64,000 bases of DNA from contig NZ_CP041188.1 of the NCBI RefSeq assembly GCF_006517235.1, forward strand, positions 4,526,001 to 4,590,000, written 5' to 3'. The notes below the pieces were generated by a model. It saw only the letters and a program-made list of their open reading frames with translations. It made no database searches and was not told the DNA's origin. Origin of the DNA: Pseudarthrobacter sp. NIBRBAC000502772. GTDB taxonomy: Bacteria > Actinomycetota > Actinomycetes > Actinomycetales > Micrococcaceae. Shown piece after piece: positions 17,440 to 26,875 of this stretch (the stretch's first letter is position 1; each line of letters opens with the position of its first letter). The position numbers and the translations under genes are program-made.

Positions 17440-18269
17440 GCCTGCACCGCTTCCTGGGTAACGGAGACGAATTTCGGCCCGTTCGTAAGTGGGTCCTGGA
17501 GCGGTCCGTCCGCCACGAAAGCAATGCATTCGATTTCCAGCGCTATGTCCCAAATGCCAACGCAGCATGAAGTGCGGGCCGGCAACGTTGATCCGAAAGC
17601 CTCGGCGTACACTCCGTTGTATTCGGCCAACTGGTCCGGGTCCGTCAAATAGGTGGTGACCTTCGCGACGTGGGCAAGGTCAGAGCCCGCCTCAAGGAGG
17701 ATGGCTTCCAGGTTGGTCAGGGTCTGGCGGACTTTTCCGGCGAAGTCCTCCGGCTGGTCCTGCATACTGCTTCGGGCCGGGATCTGGCCTGACGTGAAGA
17801 CCATTCCGTTTGCAACGACGGCCTGGGAATAGGGTCCCAGTACCGGAGCCATTCCGGGTGCGTTGGCGATGCGGCGAATATGCGGTGGCTTTTGGACGTC
17901 CGCCACCGCCGCTATGCAATGGATTTCGATGCTGTAGTTGCTTTCGGACACCATAACGGTGGTTCTGGCAGGAAGGTTATCGCCGAATACGTCCGCGTAG
18001 ATCTCGTTGTATTCGGCCAGCCGTGGATCCGTGAGGAACGTAGTTATCTTCAGTACGTGTTTCAGGCTGGACCCCGACTCTTCGAGAGTCGCGGAGAGGT
18101 TTGAGAGCGCCAGGCGAACGTCGTCGGCGAAATTCCGGTTGCCATCTTCCGGGACGGTGGGCAGCGGTACCTGTCCTGAGGTAAATACCAGGCCGTTGGC
18201 CACGACGGCCCGCGGGGATTGACTGGTCAGGGCATTGACGGGGTCCGCTGTGCCGATGCGCCTGATCAT
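17433..18269 (-). CDS. Tandem double-domain RidA protein
   Basis: A 278-aa protein containing two complete RidA domains. The first (about residues 1-130) has SPRAVVANGLVFTSGQVPLP and ends IEIHCIAAV. The second (about 145-265) has LGPYSQAVVANGMVFTSGQI and ends EIECIAFV. Normal RidA is a single ~130-aa domain forming a trimer, so this fusion is unusual. The ATG at 18269 overlaps the transporter stop (ATGA). Together with the next gene, three Rid domains are encoded in a row. Confidence 0.85.
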   Translation of the reverse strand: MIRRIGTADPVNALTSQSPRAVVANGLVFTSGQVPLPTVPEDGNRNFADDVRLALSNLSATLEESGSSLKHVLKITTFLTDPRLAEYNEIYADVFGDNLPARTTVMVSESNYSIEIHCIAAVADVQKPPHIRRIANAPGMAPVLGPYSQAVVANGMVFTSGQIPARSSMQDQPEDFAGKVRQTLTNLEAILLEAGSDLAHVAKVTTYLTDPDQLAEYNGVYAEAFGSTLPARTSCCVGIWDIALEIECIAFVADGPLQDPLTNGPKFVSVTQEAVQAC

Positions 18270-19633
18270 GCTCGAGCCAGTTCGTTGCGGTCGGCAGCCT
18301 CGGCAGGGGCCTCGTGGATTGCATCGATGTTGGAACGCAGCGTTTCGGTGAGCAGGAGCAGTGCCACGAGGGAAACGGCAGCCGAGCCGATCATGAACCA
18401 TGCCACGGAGGAACCTTGGCCTGTGGCGTTCAGCAGCGCCGTTGTGGCGACCGGTGTAATGGCGCTTCCCAGGAGTCCGGCGAGCATGTAGGCGACGGAG
18501 AGGCCGGAGTATCGGACCCGCGAACCGAAGAGTTCGGCCAGGAAAGTAGCGATCGGGCCGTAGTTCGCACAAAATGCCGTCATCAGCAGGATGTATCCGA
18601 AGACCACACCGGCGAGGGAACGGGTGTCCATCAGCCAGAAGAGCGGGAATGAGACGACGATCTCGGCCACGATTCCGCCGACGATGATGGGCTTGCGGCC
18701 AAATTTGTCCGACAGTTTTCCGAAAACGGGGAGCATGACGATACCCACTGCGCACGCCGCCAGGACTGCAATCAGCATGTCATTGGTGGAAAAACCCAGC
18801 TTTGTCTTGCCGTAGGTCAGCCCGAACGCCACCAGAATATTGAAGGCGGTTCCGGTGGAAATTGTCGCCAGCGCGCCAAGAAGGACCTGCTTCCAGTACT
18901 TGCGCAGCAGTTCGGCCAGGGGCATTTTTGCTTTGGCTCCCGCGTCCTTGACGGCCTGGAATGAGGGAGTCTCTTCGAGGGTCAGCCGAATGTAGAGACC
19001 CACAGCAACCAGGATGACACTGGCGAGGAAAGGAATCCGCCAGCCCCATGCAAGCAAGGCTTCCTCGGGCATGATTCCGGCGATGATCAGGAACACGAGG
19101 TTGGCGATCAGCGTTCCGCCGGGGACACCGACCTGGACCAGGGACCCGTAGAACCCGCGCTTGTCCTTCGGAGAATGCTCCACCACCATCAGGACTGCGC
19201 CGCCCCACTCCCCGCCCAGGGCAAGTCCCTGAATGACTCGAAGGACGAGCAGAAGGATCGGTGCTGCGATGCCGATCGTTGCATAGTCCGGCAGGAGGCC
19301 GATGGCAAATGTCGCGGCACCCATCGTCAGCAGTGATGTGAGGAGCATCGATTTGCGCCCCATCCGGTCACCGAAGTGGCCGAAGAGTGCGGCGCCGGCC
19401 ATTCGGGCGACATAGGCAGCAGCGAAGGTGCCAAAGGCCAGCATGGTTCCAACCAGTGCATCAAAGCTTGGGAAGAAGATCTTGTTAAAAACGAGGGCAG
19501 AAGCGGTAGCAAAGAGGAACAGGTCGTACCACTCAACGGTGGTTCCGATAACGCTGGCTACTGCGATCTTGCGCATCTTGTCTATTTTGGGACCGGACGT
19601 TGTTGCGGGCGGGGCAACGGATGATTGGGGCAT
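18266..19633 (-). CDS. MFS transporter, MHS family
   Basis: A protein of 455 aa with 12 predicted membrane segments, starting MPQSSVAPP after GGAGAAGAG. MHS signatures: IGTTVEWYDLFLFATASALV, ALFGHFGDRMGRKSML and VIQGLALGGEWGGAV. It is first in the operon with the RidA and RraA genes and presumably takes up their substrate. The AT-rich stretch around 19690-19760 upstream probably holds the promoter. Confidence 0.88.
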   Translation of the reverse strand: MPQSSVAPPATTSGPKIDKMRKIAVASVIGTTVEWYDLFLFATASALVFNKIFFPSFDALVGTMLAFGTFAAAYVARMAGAALFGHFGDRMGRKSMLLTSLLTMGAATFAIGLLPDYATIGIAAPILLLVLRVIQGLALGGEWGGAVLMVVEHSPKDKRGFYGSLVQVGVPGGTLIANLVFLIIAGIMPEEALLAWGWRIPFLASVILVAVGLYIRLTLEETPSFQAVKDAGAKAKMPLAELLRKYWKQVLLGALATISTGTAFNILVAFGLTYGKTKLGFSTNDMLIAVLAACAVGIVMLPVFGKLSDKFGRKPIIVGGIVAEIVVSFPLFWLMDTRSLAGVVFGYILLMTAFCANYGPIATFLAELFGSRVRYSGLSVAYMLAGLLGSAITPVATTALLNATGQGSSVAWFMIGSAAVSLVALLLLTETLRSNIDAIHEAPAEAADRNELARA

Positions 19634-19840
19634 GGCTCTTCTCCAACGTGAGAGGCGGCTGAGGTGAAATGTAACTGATCGGTGCACTCAACATTGGTGT
19701 GCGCGAGATCACAATTCAATAGATTTTTCCCCCCGGTTACACCCTCAAAATAGGGCATTTGCCCAAATTTTTAGGATGCGTGCCGCGGCAGAATCCCTCA
19801 CAGCCTTCGGGCACATCCGCCCGCCTCAGTTATGCGGCCA

Positions 19841-20410
19841 TTACCGACCGCCGGTGGCCATCCAGGAACCGGGCGGCTCCTCCGCCACTTCCATGTCCTC
19901 TTCCTCAGTCCCGCACGGCACAAACCCGCGGGACTGGTAGTTCGCCAGGGCCGCCGGACCGTCCAGGGTGCAGGTGTGGACCCAGACGCGGGACACCGGC
20001 GGGAGGTCGCAGCGTTGTGCCAACGACCATGCGGCCGTGATGACGTGTTCCAGCAGCCGGCCGCCGAGGCCCCGGCCGATCGCCTGCCCTGAAAGGCCGA
20101 AGTACCTGACCTCGACGTGCGTGCCATCCTCGGCGACTACGGGCTGAAGGTGGACATAGCCCCACGGCACGCCCTCACCATAAAGGACCCAGAATTCCAT
20201 CCCCGGCACGGCGAGCTCCTCGGCCCACTGCTGCCGTGTCCACTCGAGCCGATCCGTCCAATGCCACGGCCCGCCCACCAGGCCATAGAGGAAACGGGCA
20301 TACTCCGGAGTGACCCCGTCAGCCCGGTCCAACCGCGCCTCATCGGGCAACGGGCGCGCCGTCCAGGCTGGCGGCTGGAGCATCTGGAGCGTTGTGGTGG
20401 TGACCTTCAT
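19841..20410 (-). CDS. GNAT-family N-acetyltransferase
   Basis: A protein of about 189 aa. The GNAT acetyl-CoA site is visible as GLSGQAIGRGLGGRLLEHVI (Q/R-x-x-G-x-G/A). It is preceded by the beta-strand VEVRYFGL and followed by RVWVHTCTLDGPAALANYQSRGF, the usual C-terminal part. The SD before the ATG at 20410 is weak. Substrate unknown; it is a monocistronic gene ahead of a family A terminator. Confidence 0.82.
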   Translation of the reverse strand: MKVTTTTLQMLQPPAWTARPLPDEARLDRADGVTPEYARFLYGLVGGPWHWTDRLEWTRQQWAEELAVPGMEFWVLYGEGVPWGYVHLQPVVAEDGTHVEVRYFGLSGQAIGRGLGGRLLEHVITAAWSLAQRCDLPPVSRVWVHTCTLDGPAALANYQSRGFVPCGTEEEDMEVAEEPPGSWMATGGR

Positions 20411-20470
20411 GGACAGCCCAAAAACCTTTCGATCAGGATCGTCGGTCAATCGTATTTGAGACCAGGGCAC

Positions 20471-20506
20471 GCGGACGACGGCGGGACCTCCCGCCGTCGT
20501 CCGTCT
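20471..20506. terminator. Palindromic terminator, family A copy 3
   Basis: GCGGACGACGGCGGGA and TCCCGCCGTCGTCCGT around CC, with 16-bp arms. It lies 18 bases after the stop of the minus-strand oxygenase gene and before the acetyltransferase gene. Confidence 0.82.
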
Positions 20507-20524
20507 TGCCCATGTGGCGCTTTC

Positions 20525-21298
20525 CTATGAGGTGCGGAGCCTGCCGAGGCAGTAGTTCTTGACGCAGTGCCGGACCGGCCGCGGCAGCCGTGGATACACC
20601 AGGGCGGACCACCGGGTGGTGCGCTCGAAAAGGCGGCTGTGGCGGTCGCTCCACGGCAGCCCGAAGCCGGCACGCAAGTGGTCCGGCAGCAGCCCGGCGG
20701 TGATGAACCGGATCAGCGGCATGCTCATCCGCAGCCAGAGCGGCCCGGCCGGCGGGTACAGGAGGTCGCGGCCGACGCCGGCGGTGACGGCGTCCAGCTC
20801 CAGTCTCAGCAGGGACGCGTCCCAGTACGTCCTGAAGGCTGCGCGGTCGGCCGGCCACAGGTCCGCCGGAAGTTGCAGGACGGTGCCGATTCTTGCGTAG
20901 TCGCGGTACATAAGGTCTGCCGTCTCGTCGTCCAGCGGGCCGTAGATTTTCTCGTAGACGGTGATGGCGGTGTCGTACAGGGTTGCCACCACCCATAATT
21001 GCGCCTGGGCATCGAACGCGCTGTACCCGTGGGAGCCGGCGTCGGGCTTGCGGCGGACCGCGGAGTGGGCCCGGTTGACGCTGCGGCGGACGGCCGCGAC
21101 CTGGGCCTCTGTTCCGTAAACGACAGCGTAGACGTAGGTGACCGTAGCCCGGAAGCGGTCCAGGGGACGGGCCATAAAGTCACTGTGCTCGGCGACGCCA
21201 TGGCCCACCGCGGGGTTCGCGATCTGCAGCAGGATGGCGCGGCCCGCCCCGGCGAGCAATACACCTTCAGCGCCGATGTCGGCCAGGTTCCGCACCAT
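20525..21298 (-). CDS. MpaB/DUF2236-family oxygenase-like protein
   Basis: A 257-aa protein of the MpaB/rubber oxygenase (DUF2236) family. AGRAILLQIANPAVGHGVAEHS carries the conserved Q-x-A-x-P-x-V-x-x-G-V motif. RRSVNRAHSAVRRK has the R-x-x-x-x-H motif thought to bind heme. DAQAQLWVVATLYDT matches the usual A-x-x-x-x-L-W-V-x-A-T sequence. Members include latex-clearing oxygenases and MpaB of mycophenolic acid synthesis; most bacterial ones are uncharacterised. It is divergent from the matrixin gene. Confidence 0.82.
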   Translation of the reverse strand: MVRNLADIGAEGVLLAGAGRAILLQIANPAVGHGVAEHSDFMARPLDRFRATVTYVYAVVYGTEAQVAAVRRSVNRAHSAVRRKPDAGSHGYSAFDAQAQLWVVATLYDTAITVYEKIYGPLDDETADLMYRDYARIGTVLQLPADLWPADRAAFRTYWDASLLRLELDAVTAGVGRDLLYPPAGPLWLRMSMPLIRFITAGLLPDHLRAGFGLPWSDRHSRLFERTTRWSALVYPRLPRPVRHCVKNYCLGRLRTS

Positions 21299-21424
21299 GG
21301 ACCCACGATACCGGAGAAGGCAGCCGCTACTTCCTTCGCGACGCCGTTCGTCCGGATCAACGGGACCGCCACTATGCTGGGCAGACCATCAAAGGAGATG
21401 GCACGGCAGCGCAAGGGGGAACTG

Positions 21425-22396
21425 TTGGAATCAGATTCTGGCGGCAGGGAGTTTCCCCGCATCCGCCGTTCGCCCAGCGGGCGCATTCCGCAGTGGGCAA
21501 TCGATGAGGCACTGAGCAAGCCGCCAGCGCCCGAGCCGTGGCGCGGTGCCCCCATCTCGCCAATCTCGGCCAAGAGGACCGTCCACGGCCGGAAAGTCCG
21601 CGGGCGCAAGTGGAGATCGCGCACCGCCACGGTCCTGGGCATCGCCCTCGTGGCGGGTCTCTATTTCACGCCGACGCTCTTCGAACGGTTTGTGCTGCCG
21701 GCAGCCATGCCCCACTTGCCGGGCGCCAAAGTGCCGCCACCAGGGTTTGAGGCCGCGTCAGCCCCGCTCGGCCTGCCGCCGGCCACGAGCGGATCCACCG
21801 CCTATGTCCTGCAGAAGTCCCCGGATCCGGGCCAGGCCTTTGTTGCCTACGACCCCTGCCGTCCGCTGCACTACGTGGTCCGGCCGGACAACGCTCCGCC
21901 AGGAACGGACGTACTTATCCAGGAGGCCGTGTCCGCGGTTTCCGCGGCCTCGGGACTGCAGTTCGTGTATGACGGAACCACGTCCGAGGCGCCATCCGAA
22001 GCCCGCGAAGCGTACCAGCCGGCGCGCTACGGCAAGCAGTGGGCGCCGATTCTCATTGCGTGGTCGTCACCGGCGGAAGCACCCAAGCTGGCAGGGAAGG
22101 TTGCAGGAACCGGTGGAAGCGCCTACGCCCATATTCCCGGCGAGCCTTATGTGTACGTCGCCGGCCAGGTGACCCTCGATGCGCCGGGCCTCGCGGAAAC
22201 ACTGGCCTGGCCGGAGGGACCTGCCCACATCCGCGCCATCATCATGCACGAGCTGGGGCACGTCCTGGGGCTGGACCACGTGGACGATCCCACGCAGCTG
22301 ATGTATGCGGAAAACAGCGGTCAGTTCGACTTCGGCGATGGCGACCGCGCAGGGCTGGCGTTGCTGGGAACCGGGGAGTGCGTCCCGCGGCTGTAG
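21425..22396 (+). CDS. Membrane-anchored matrixin-like zinc metalloprotease
   Basis: A protein of 323 aa. A basic N-terminal region is followed by one membrane segment (TVLGIALVAGLYFTPTLFER, about residues 60-80). A peptidase domain carries HELGHVLGLDH, the HExxHxxGxxH zinc site of metzincins, and the methionine-turn sequence DPTQLMYAENSG. The TTG at 21425 is chosen because AAGGGGGA precedes it; ATGs at 21374 and 21395 are alternatives. The protease domain would face the cell exterior. Confidence 0.8.
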   Translation: MESDSGGREFPRIRRSPSGRIPQWAIDEALSKPPAPEPWRGAPISPISAKRTVHGRKVRGRKWRSRTATVLGIALVAGLYFTPTLFERFVLPAAMPHLPGAKVPPPGFEAASAPLGLPPATSGSTAYVLQKSPDPGQAFVAYDPCRPLHYVVRPDNAPPGTDVLIQEAVSAVSAASGLQFVYDGTTSEAPSEAREAYQPARYGKQWAPILIAWSSPAEAPKLAGKVAGTGGSAYAHIPGEPYVYVAGQVTLDAPGLAETLAWPEGPAHIRAIIMHELGHVLGLDHVDDPTQLMYAENSGQFDFGDGDRAGLALLGTGECVPRL

Positions 22397-22456
22397 CCCT
22401 GACATATCCACGTCGGTGCGGCTGCGCGCTTTGCGGGTCAGCGGACTTTGCCCGTC

Positions 22457-22492
22457 AGCGGACGACGGCGGGAGCTCCCGCCGTCGTCCGCT
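22457..22492. terminator. Perfect palindromic terminator, family A copy 4
   Basis: A perfect 36-bp palindrome with left arm AGCGGACGACGGCGGGAG, followed by TTTCTGTTT on the + strand. It ends the matrixin gene transcript 60 bases after its stop. Confidence 0.85.
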
Positions 22493-22579
22493 TTCTGTTT
22501 GGGCGTGGCCCAGGCAGCGTCCCGGCAGTTGACACCCGCCGGTGCGTGCGGTTGACTTTTGCATATGCTGAAATAACAG

Positions 22580-22594
22580 TTCCATGATGCGGAA
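22580..22594. promoter_or_regulatory. Putative purine-regulon operator before uraD
   Basis: TTCCATGATGCGGAA, a TTCC-N7-GGAA inverted repeat 62 bases ahead of the uraD start. It shares spacing and bases with seven other sites in the window. It overlaps a second inverted repeat, GCGGA-N8-TCCGC. Confidence 0.6.
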
Positions 22595-22655
22595 TAGCTT
22601 ATCCGCATAGCCCTACACCGTGGATGCCAGCATCAAAACACGAGGATCTGTTTTT

Positions 22656-23153
22656 ATGCACCTTGAACAGTTCAACACGGCCGGCCGCCCGGAGGCTGCC
22701 GATTTCCTGCGCCCCTGCCTGGACATCCAACGCTGGATCGACGAGCTCGCCGACGCGCGGCCCTATTCCAGCCTCGACGCGCTCCTTGCTGCGGGCCGCG
22801 GCGCAGCAAACCCCTTCACGCCGGCGGAGATCAAAGCGGCCCTCGCCCACCATCCGCGGATCGGCGAGCGGGCGCAGGGCGACAGCGCGGAAGCGAAGCT
22901 GTCCCAGTCGGAACAGGCCGGACTGGGCGTGGCCGACGCTGCCGTCGCCAAGGCCTTGGCGGAAGGCAACCGGACCTACGAGGAAAAGTTCGGGCAGGTG
23001 TTCCTGATCCGCGCCGCCGGCCGCAGCCGCGAGGAGATCCTGGCCGCCCTCAACACCAGGCTCACCCACACCCCCGAAGCGGAACAAACAATCATTGGCC
23101 AGCAGTTGCGGGAAATCGCACTGCTCCGACTCGAAGGACTGATGGGCAGATGA
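22656..23153 (+). CDS. uraD: 2-oxo-4-hydroxy-4-carboxy-5-ureidoimidazoline (OHCU) decarboxylase
   Basis: A 165-aa protein that converts OHCU to S-allantoin, the third step of urate breakdown. The diagnostic sequence is AALAHHPRIGER, whose His (H66) is the catalytic residue of the family. The C-terminal segment RLTHTPEAEQTIIGQQLREIAL also fits. The start at MHLEQF follows CGAGGATC and gives the normal length. It overlaps uraH by ATGA. Uricase itself lies 21 kb away at 44.5 kb, but the operator upstream matches the one near uricase. Confidence 0.92.
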   Translation: MHLEQFNTAGRPEAADFLRPCLDIQRWIDELADARPYSSLDALLAAGRGAANPFTPAEIKAALAHHPRIGERAQGDSAEAKLSQSEQAGLGVADAAVAKALAEGNRTYEEKFGQVFLIRAAGRSREEILAALNTRLTHTPEAEQTIIGQQLREIALLRLEGLMGR

Positions 23154-23491
23154 GCACCTCCCACGTCACCACGCACGTACTCGATACCGGCTCCGGAAAA
23201 CCGGCGGCCGAGATCCCGGTAACCCTCCAGGCGCTCGACGGCGAGCGCTGGGTCCGGATCGCAGCGGGCACCACCGACGCGGACGGGCGCATCAAAGAGC
23301 TGGGACCGGAGCGGCTGCCCTCGGGGACCTACCGCCTGGCGTTCGACACGGGCAAGTACTTCGCCGCCACCGGCACCGAAACGTTCTTCCCGGAGGTGAC
23401 CCTCACGTTTGGCGTGCTGGAATCGGAAGCCCACTACCATGTGCCGCTCCTGCTCAGCCCGTTCGCGTATTCCACGTACCGGGGCAGCTGA
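23150..23491 (+). CDS. uraH: 5-hydroxyisourate hydrolase (transthyretin-like)
   Basis: This 113-aa transthyretin-related protein hydrolyses 5-hydroxyisourate to OHCU. It has the N-terminal THVLDTGSGKPA with the catalytic His, and FFPEVTLTF-type strands before HYHVPLLLSPFAYSTY. It ends in the diagnostic YRGS. Length is normal. It is translationally coupled to uraD and followed by an intrinsic terminator at 23528. Confidence 0.94.
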   Translation: MSTSHVTTHVLDTGSGKPAAEIPVTLQALDGERWVRIAAGTTDADGRIKELGPERLPSGTYRLAFDTGKYFAATGTETFFPEVTLTFGVLESEAHYHVPLLLSPFAYSTYRGS

Positions 23492-23527
23492 GCCCGCCGG
23501 CCCCCGCCGGAAAACTGAGGCGACAGG

Positions 23528-23557
23528 AAGGGTCCGCGGCGTCGCCGCGGGCCCTTT
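23528..23557 (+). terminator. Intrinsic terminator after uraDH
   Basis: AGGGTCCGCGGC and GCCGCGGGCCCT (one G-U pair) around GTC, followed by TT and a C-rich tail. It lies 37 bases past the uraH stop. Confidence 0.75.
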
Positions 23558-23684
23558 CGCGCGCCCATCATCCGGCCCCGCCGGCAGGATCCCCGCTGGC
23601 CGCAACCACTCCGCCAGCCGGAACGCCAACGGCGGTCACAATCGGTGATTTGGCCCGGGTGGGCCATGACGGAACAAATTCCTT

Positions 23685-23701
23685 GATCCCAAATTGGGAT
23701 C
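23685..23701. repeat. 17-bp perfect palindrome in the uraH-aceE gap
   Basis: GATCCCAAATTGGGATC, centred 333 bases upstream of the aceE start. It has the size of a dimeric repressor operator but no partner copy was seen in the window. Confidence 0.5.
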
Positions 23702-23816
23702 CCAAAGATCGTGATCCACAGTTCATAGCCCGGCCGTAACGCTGTGGCATTGCCTCAGGATGGCGGGGGCACCGCTGCTGGACCCGCGCTGGGGCAGGCT
23801 CCTCACGTCCGCCTGA

Positions 23817-23885
23817 AAGCAACGCGGGGTCAGATAGGGCCGATTCCAGGCGGCTTATGGGGCCGTATCCGACCCCGCGTTGCTT
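23817..23885. repeat. 69-bp inverted repeat upstream of aceE
   Basis: Outer arms AAGCAACGCGGGGTC and GACCCCGCGTTGCTT are perfect over 15 bp. Inner shorter pairing GGGCC/GGCC surrounds a ~25-base centre. It lies 140 bases upstream of aceE in a 530-base gap that holds no gene. Confidence 0.8.
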
Positions 23886-24025
23886 GTGGCTCCGTTAGCA
23901 GCCAAATGTGACCGTCCGCTCGCCTTGACGCGCGGATTGTCGCTTGGATAATCTCGAGATGCAATAAAGTTTTCTCACAGAATGAAAACTTGAGCCAACT
24001 ATTCAACGATGAAAAGAGGCTGGAC

Positions 24026-26791
24026 GTGGCTGCAGGAGAAGAGACCTCCCATATCCTCAGCGGGTTGACAAACCAGCTGCCTGATCGTGATCCGGAAGAG
24101 ACCGCCGAATGGGCTGAGTCCCTGGATGCACTGATCAGGGAACAGGGCACGGAGCGTGCCCAATACATCATGCGGAGCCTGCTCCAAAGGGCGGGCGCGC
24201 AGAGCGTCGGCGTGCCGATGGTGACCACCACGGACTATGTGAACACCATCCCGGTGGACCAGGAAACTACGTTCCCCGGCAACGAAGAGTTCGAGCGCCG
24301 GTACCGGGCGTACATGCGCTGGAACGCCGCGATTATGGTGCACCGGGCACAGCGGCCGAACATCGGGGTGGGTGGGCACATTTCCACCTACGCCGGGGCC
24401 GCCACCCTGTACGAGGTGGGCTTCAACCACTTCTTCCGCGGCAAGGACCACCCCGGCGGCGGTGACCAGGTCTTCTTCCAGGGCCACGCCTCCCCCGGCA
24501 TGTACGCCCGCGCGTTCATGGAAGGCCGGCTCGCCGAGGAGGATCTGGACGGATTCCGGCAGGAAAAGTCCAAGGAAGGCCACGCGCTCTCCTCCTACCC
24601 GCACCCGCGCCTGATGCCGGAGTTCTGGGAATTCCCCACGGTCTCGATGGGCATCGGTCCCATGAACGCGATCTACCAGGCCCAGTCCAACCGGTACCTG
24701 CACAACCGCGGCCTCAAGGACACCTCGGACCAGCAGGTCTGGGCGTTCCTGGGCGACGGCGAAATGGACGAGCCCGAGTCCCGCGGCCTGCTCCAGCTCG
24801 CCGCGAACGAGAACCTCGACAACCTCAACTTCGTGATCAACTGCAACCTCCAGCGCCTGGACGGTCCCGTCCGCGGCAACGGCAAGATCATGCAGGAACT
24901 CGAAGCGTTCTTCCGCGGCGCGGGCTGGAACGTCATCAAGGTCGTCTGGGGCCGGGAGTGGGATGACCTGCTCACCAAGGACGCCGACGGCTCGCTCGTG
25001 AAGATCATGAACGAGACTCCGGACGGTGACTACCAGACCTACAAGGCGGAATCCGGCGGGTTCGTCCGCGAGCACTTCTTCGGCAAGACCCCGCAGACCA
25101 AGGACATGGTCGCGGACCTTTCCGATGACGAGATCTGGAACCTCAAGCGCGGCGGCCACGACTACCGCAAGGTCTACGCCGCCTATAAGGCTGCCACCGA
25201 ATTCAAGGGCAAGCCCACCGTGATCCTGGCCAAAACGGTCAAGGGCTACGGACTCGGACCCCACTTCGAGGGCCGCAACGCGACCCACCAGATGAAAAAG
25301 CTCACCCTCGATGACCTGAAGAAGTTCCGCGACCACCTCCGGATCCCCATCACGGACGAACAGCTCGACGCGGACCTCTACCGGCCCCCGTACTACCACC
25401 CCGGCACCGACTCCCCCGAGATTCAGTACATGATGGAGCGCCGCCGCGCCCTAGGCGGCTTCGTCCCCGAACGCCGGCCTGACCACACGCCGGTGGAGCT
25501 GCCGGACGCCAAGACCTACGAGGTTGCCAAGCGCGGTTCCGGGAAGCAGCAGGCTGCCACCACCATGACCTTCGTGCGCCTGCTCAAGGACCTGCTCAGG
25601 GATAAGAAGTTCGGAAACCGCATTGTCCCCATCGTTCCGGATGAGTCCCGGACCTTCGGCATGGACGCGTTCTTCCCCACGGCCAAGATCTACAATCCGG
25701 GCGGCCAGGCCTATCTCTCCGTGGACCGGGACCTGGTCCTGGCGTACAAGGAATCGGCCCAGGGCCAGCTGATCCACCCCGGCATCAACGAAGCAGGGGC
25801 GGTCGCGGCGTTCACCGCCGCGGGAACTTCCTACGCCACCCACGGCGTACCGCTGATCCCGGTCTACGTGTTCTACTCCATGTTCGGGTTCCAGCGCACC
25901 GGCGACGCCTTCTGGGCCGCCGGTGACCAGATGGCCCGCGGCTTCATCATCGGCGCCACTGCCGGCCGGACCACCCTGACCGGTGAAGGCCTGCAGCACG
26001 CCGACGGCCACTCCCCGATCCTCGCCTCCACCAACCCGGCCGTCCTCACCTACGACCCGGCCTACGGGTACGAGATGGGCCACATCATCCGGGACGGCAT
26101 CGAGCGCATGTACGGACCGGCCGCCAGCGGCGATGGAACCGGACCTGCATCCGATAAGAACCTGATGTACTACATAACGGTGTACAACGAGCCCATCTCC
26201 CAGCCGGCCGAACCTGAGAACCTCGACGTCAACGGAGTGCTGAAAGGCATCTACCGGGTGTCGGCGTCGGGCCTTGAAGGACCCAAGAGCCAGATCCTGG
26301 CCTCCGGCGTCTCCGTCCCCTGGGCTCTCGATGCCCAGCGGATCCTCGCCGAGGACTGGGGCGTCTCCGCCGACGTCTGGTCCGTGACGTCCTGGAACGA
26401 ACTGCGCCGCGACGGGCTCGCGGCAGAGGAAGAGGCGTTCCTGAACCCGGGCCTGCCCGCCCGCGTACCGTTCGTTGCGCAGCAGCTCGCGGATGCGCGG
26501 GGGCCGGTGGTGGCGGTGACCGACTACATGAAGGCCGTCCCGGACCAGATCCGCCAGTTCCTCCCGCACCAGTTCGCTTCGCTCGGGGCAGACGGCTTCG
26601 GCTTCTCCGATACCCGTGCAGCTGCCCGCCGCTTCTTCAAGAACGACACCCACTCGATCGTTGTGAAGACCCTGCAGCTGCTGGCTTCGCGCGGTGAGGT
26701 GGACGGCGGCGCGCCCGCCTACGCGATGGACCGCTACAAGCTCCTGGACGTCAACGCCGGGACCACCGGCGGCACCGGAGGCGACGCCTGA
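24026..26791 (+). CDS. aceE: Pyruvate dehydrogenase E1 component, homodimeric
   Basis: This 921-aa ThDP enzyme decarboxylates pyruvate and reductively acetylates E2. The N-terminus [20 protein letters not shown] is the usual actinobacterial AceE start. This favours the GTG at 24026 (AAGAGG before it) over a TTG at 23990. The ThDP site is [35 protein letters not shown] and [20 protein letters not shown] are family-typical. It stands alone without E2/E3 genes, as is normal in actinobacteria. It might supply acetyl-CoA to malate synthase from this region, but no shared regulation could be shown. Confidence 0.95.
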   Translation: MAAGEETSHILSGLTNQLPDRDPEETAEWAESLDALIREQGTERAQYIMRSLLQRAGAQSVGVPMVTTTDYVNTIPVDQETTFPGNEEFERRYRAYMRWNAAIMVHRAQRPNIGVGGHISTYAGAATLYEVGFNHFFRGKDHPGGGDQVFFQGHASPGMYARAFMEGRLAEEDLDGFRQEKSKEGHALSSYPHPRLMPEFWEFPTVSMGIGPMNAIYQAQSNRYLHNRGLKDTSDQQVWAFLGDGEMDEPESRGLLQLAANENLDNLNFVINCNLQRLDGPVRGNGKIMQELEAFFRGAGWNVIKVVWGREWDDLLTKDADGSLVKIMNETPDGDYQTYKAESGGFVREHFFGKTPQTKDMVADLSDDEIWNLKRGGHDYRKVYAAYKAATEFKGKPTVILAKTVKGYGLGPHFEGRNATHQMKKLTLDDLKKFRDHLRIPITDEQLDADLYRPPYYHPGTDSPEIQYMMERRRALGGFVPERRPDHTPVELPDAKTYEVAKRGSGKQQAATTMTFVRLLKDLLRDKKFGNRIVPIVPDESRTFGMDAFFPTAKIYNPGGQAYLSVDRDLVLAYKESAQGQLIHPGINEAGAVAAFTAAGTSYATHGVPLIPVYVFYSMFGFQRTGDAFWAAGDQMARGFIIGATAGRTTLTGEGLQHADGHSPILASTNPAVLTYDPAYGYEMGHIIRDGIERMYGPAASGDGTGPASDKNLMYYITVYNEPISQPAEPENLDVNGVLKGIYRVSASGLEGPKSQILASGVSVPWALDAQRILAEDWGVSADVWSVTSWNELRRDGLAAEEEAFLNPGLPARVPFVAQQLADARGPVVAVTDYMKAVPDQIRQFLPHQFASLGADGFGFSDTRAAARRFFKNDTHSIVVKTLQLLASRGEVDGGAPAYAMDRYKLLDVNAGTTGGTGGDA

Positions 26792-26809
26792 CCCCCCTCA
26801 TCCAGACAA

Positions 26810-26850
26810 CAGTTGACGGCAGTGTTCCTGTGGAACACTGCCGTCAACTG
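26810..26850 (+). terminator. Strong terminator hairpin after aceE
   Basis: An 18-bp perfect stem, CAGTTGACGGCAGTGTTC with its complement, around a 5-base loop. It starts 19 bases after the aceE stop and is followed by TCATGT rather than a long T-run. Confidence 0.85.
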
Positions 26851-26875
26851 TCATGTGGCTGGATAGGCTGGGGCG

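Noticed and set aside
23970..23990. TTTTCTCACAGAATGAAAA just before aceE as another purine-regulon operator
   Set aside because: It keeps the overall symmetry but matches the TTCC-N7-GGAA halves only weakly, and aceE is a housekeeping gene. Not strong enough to include.
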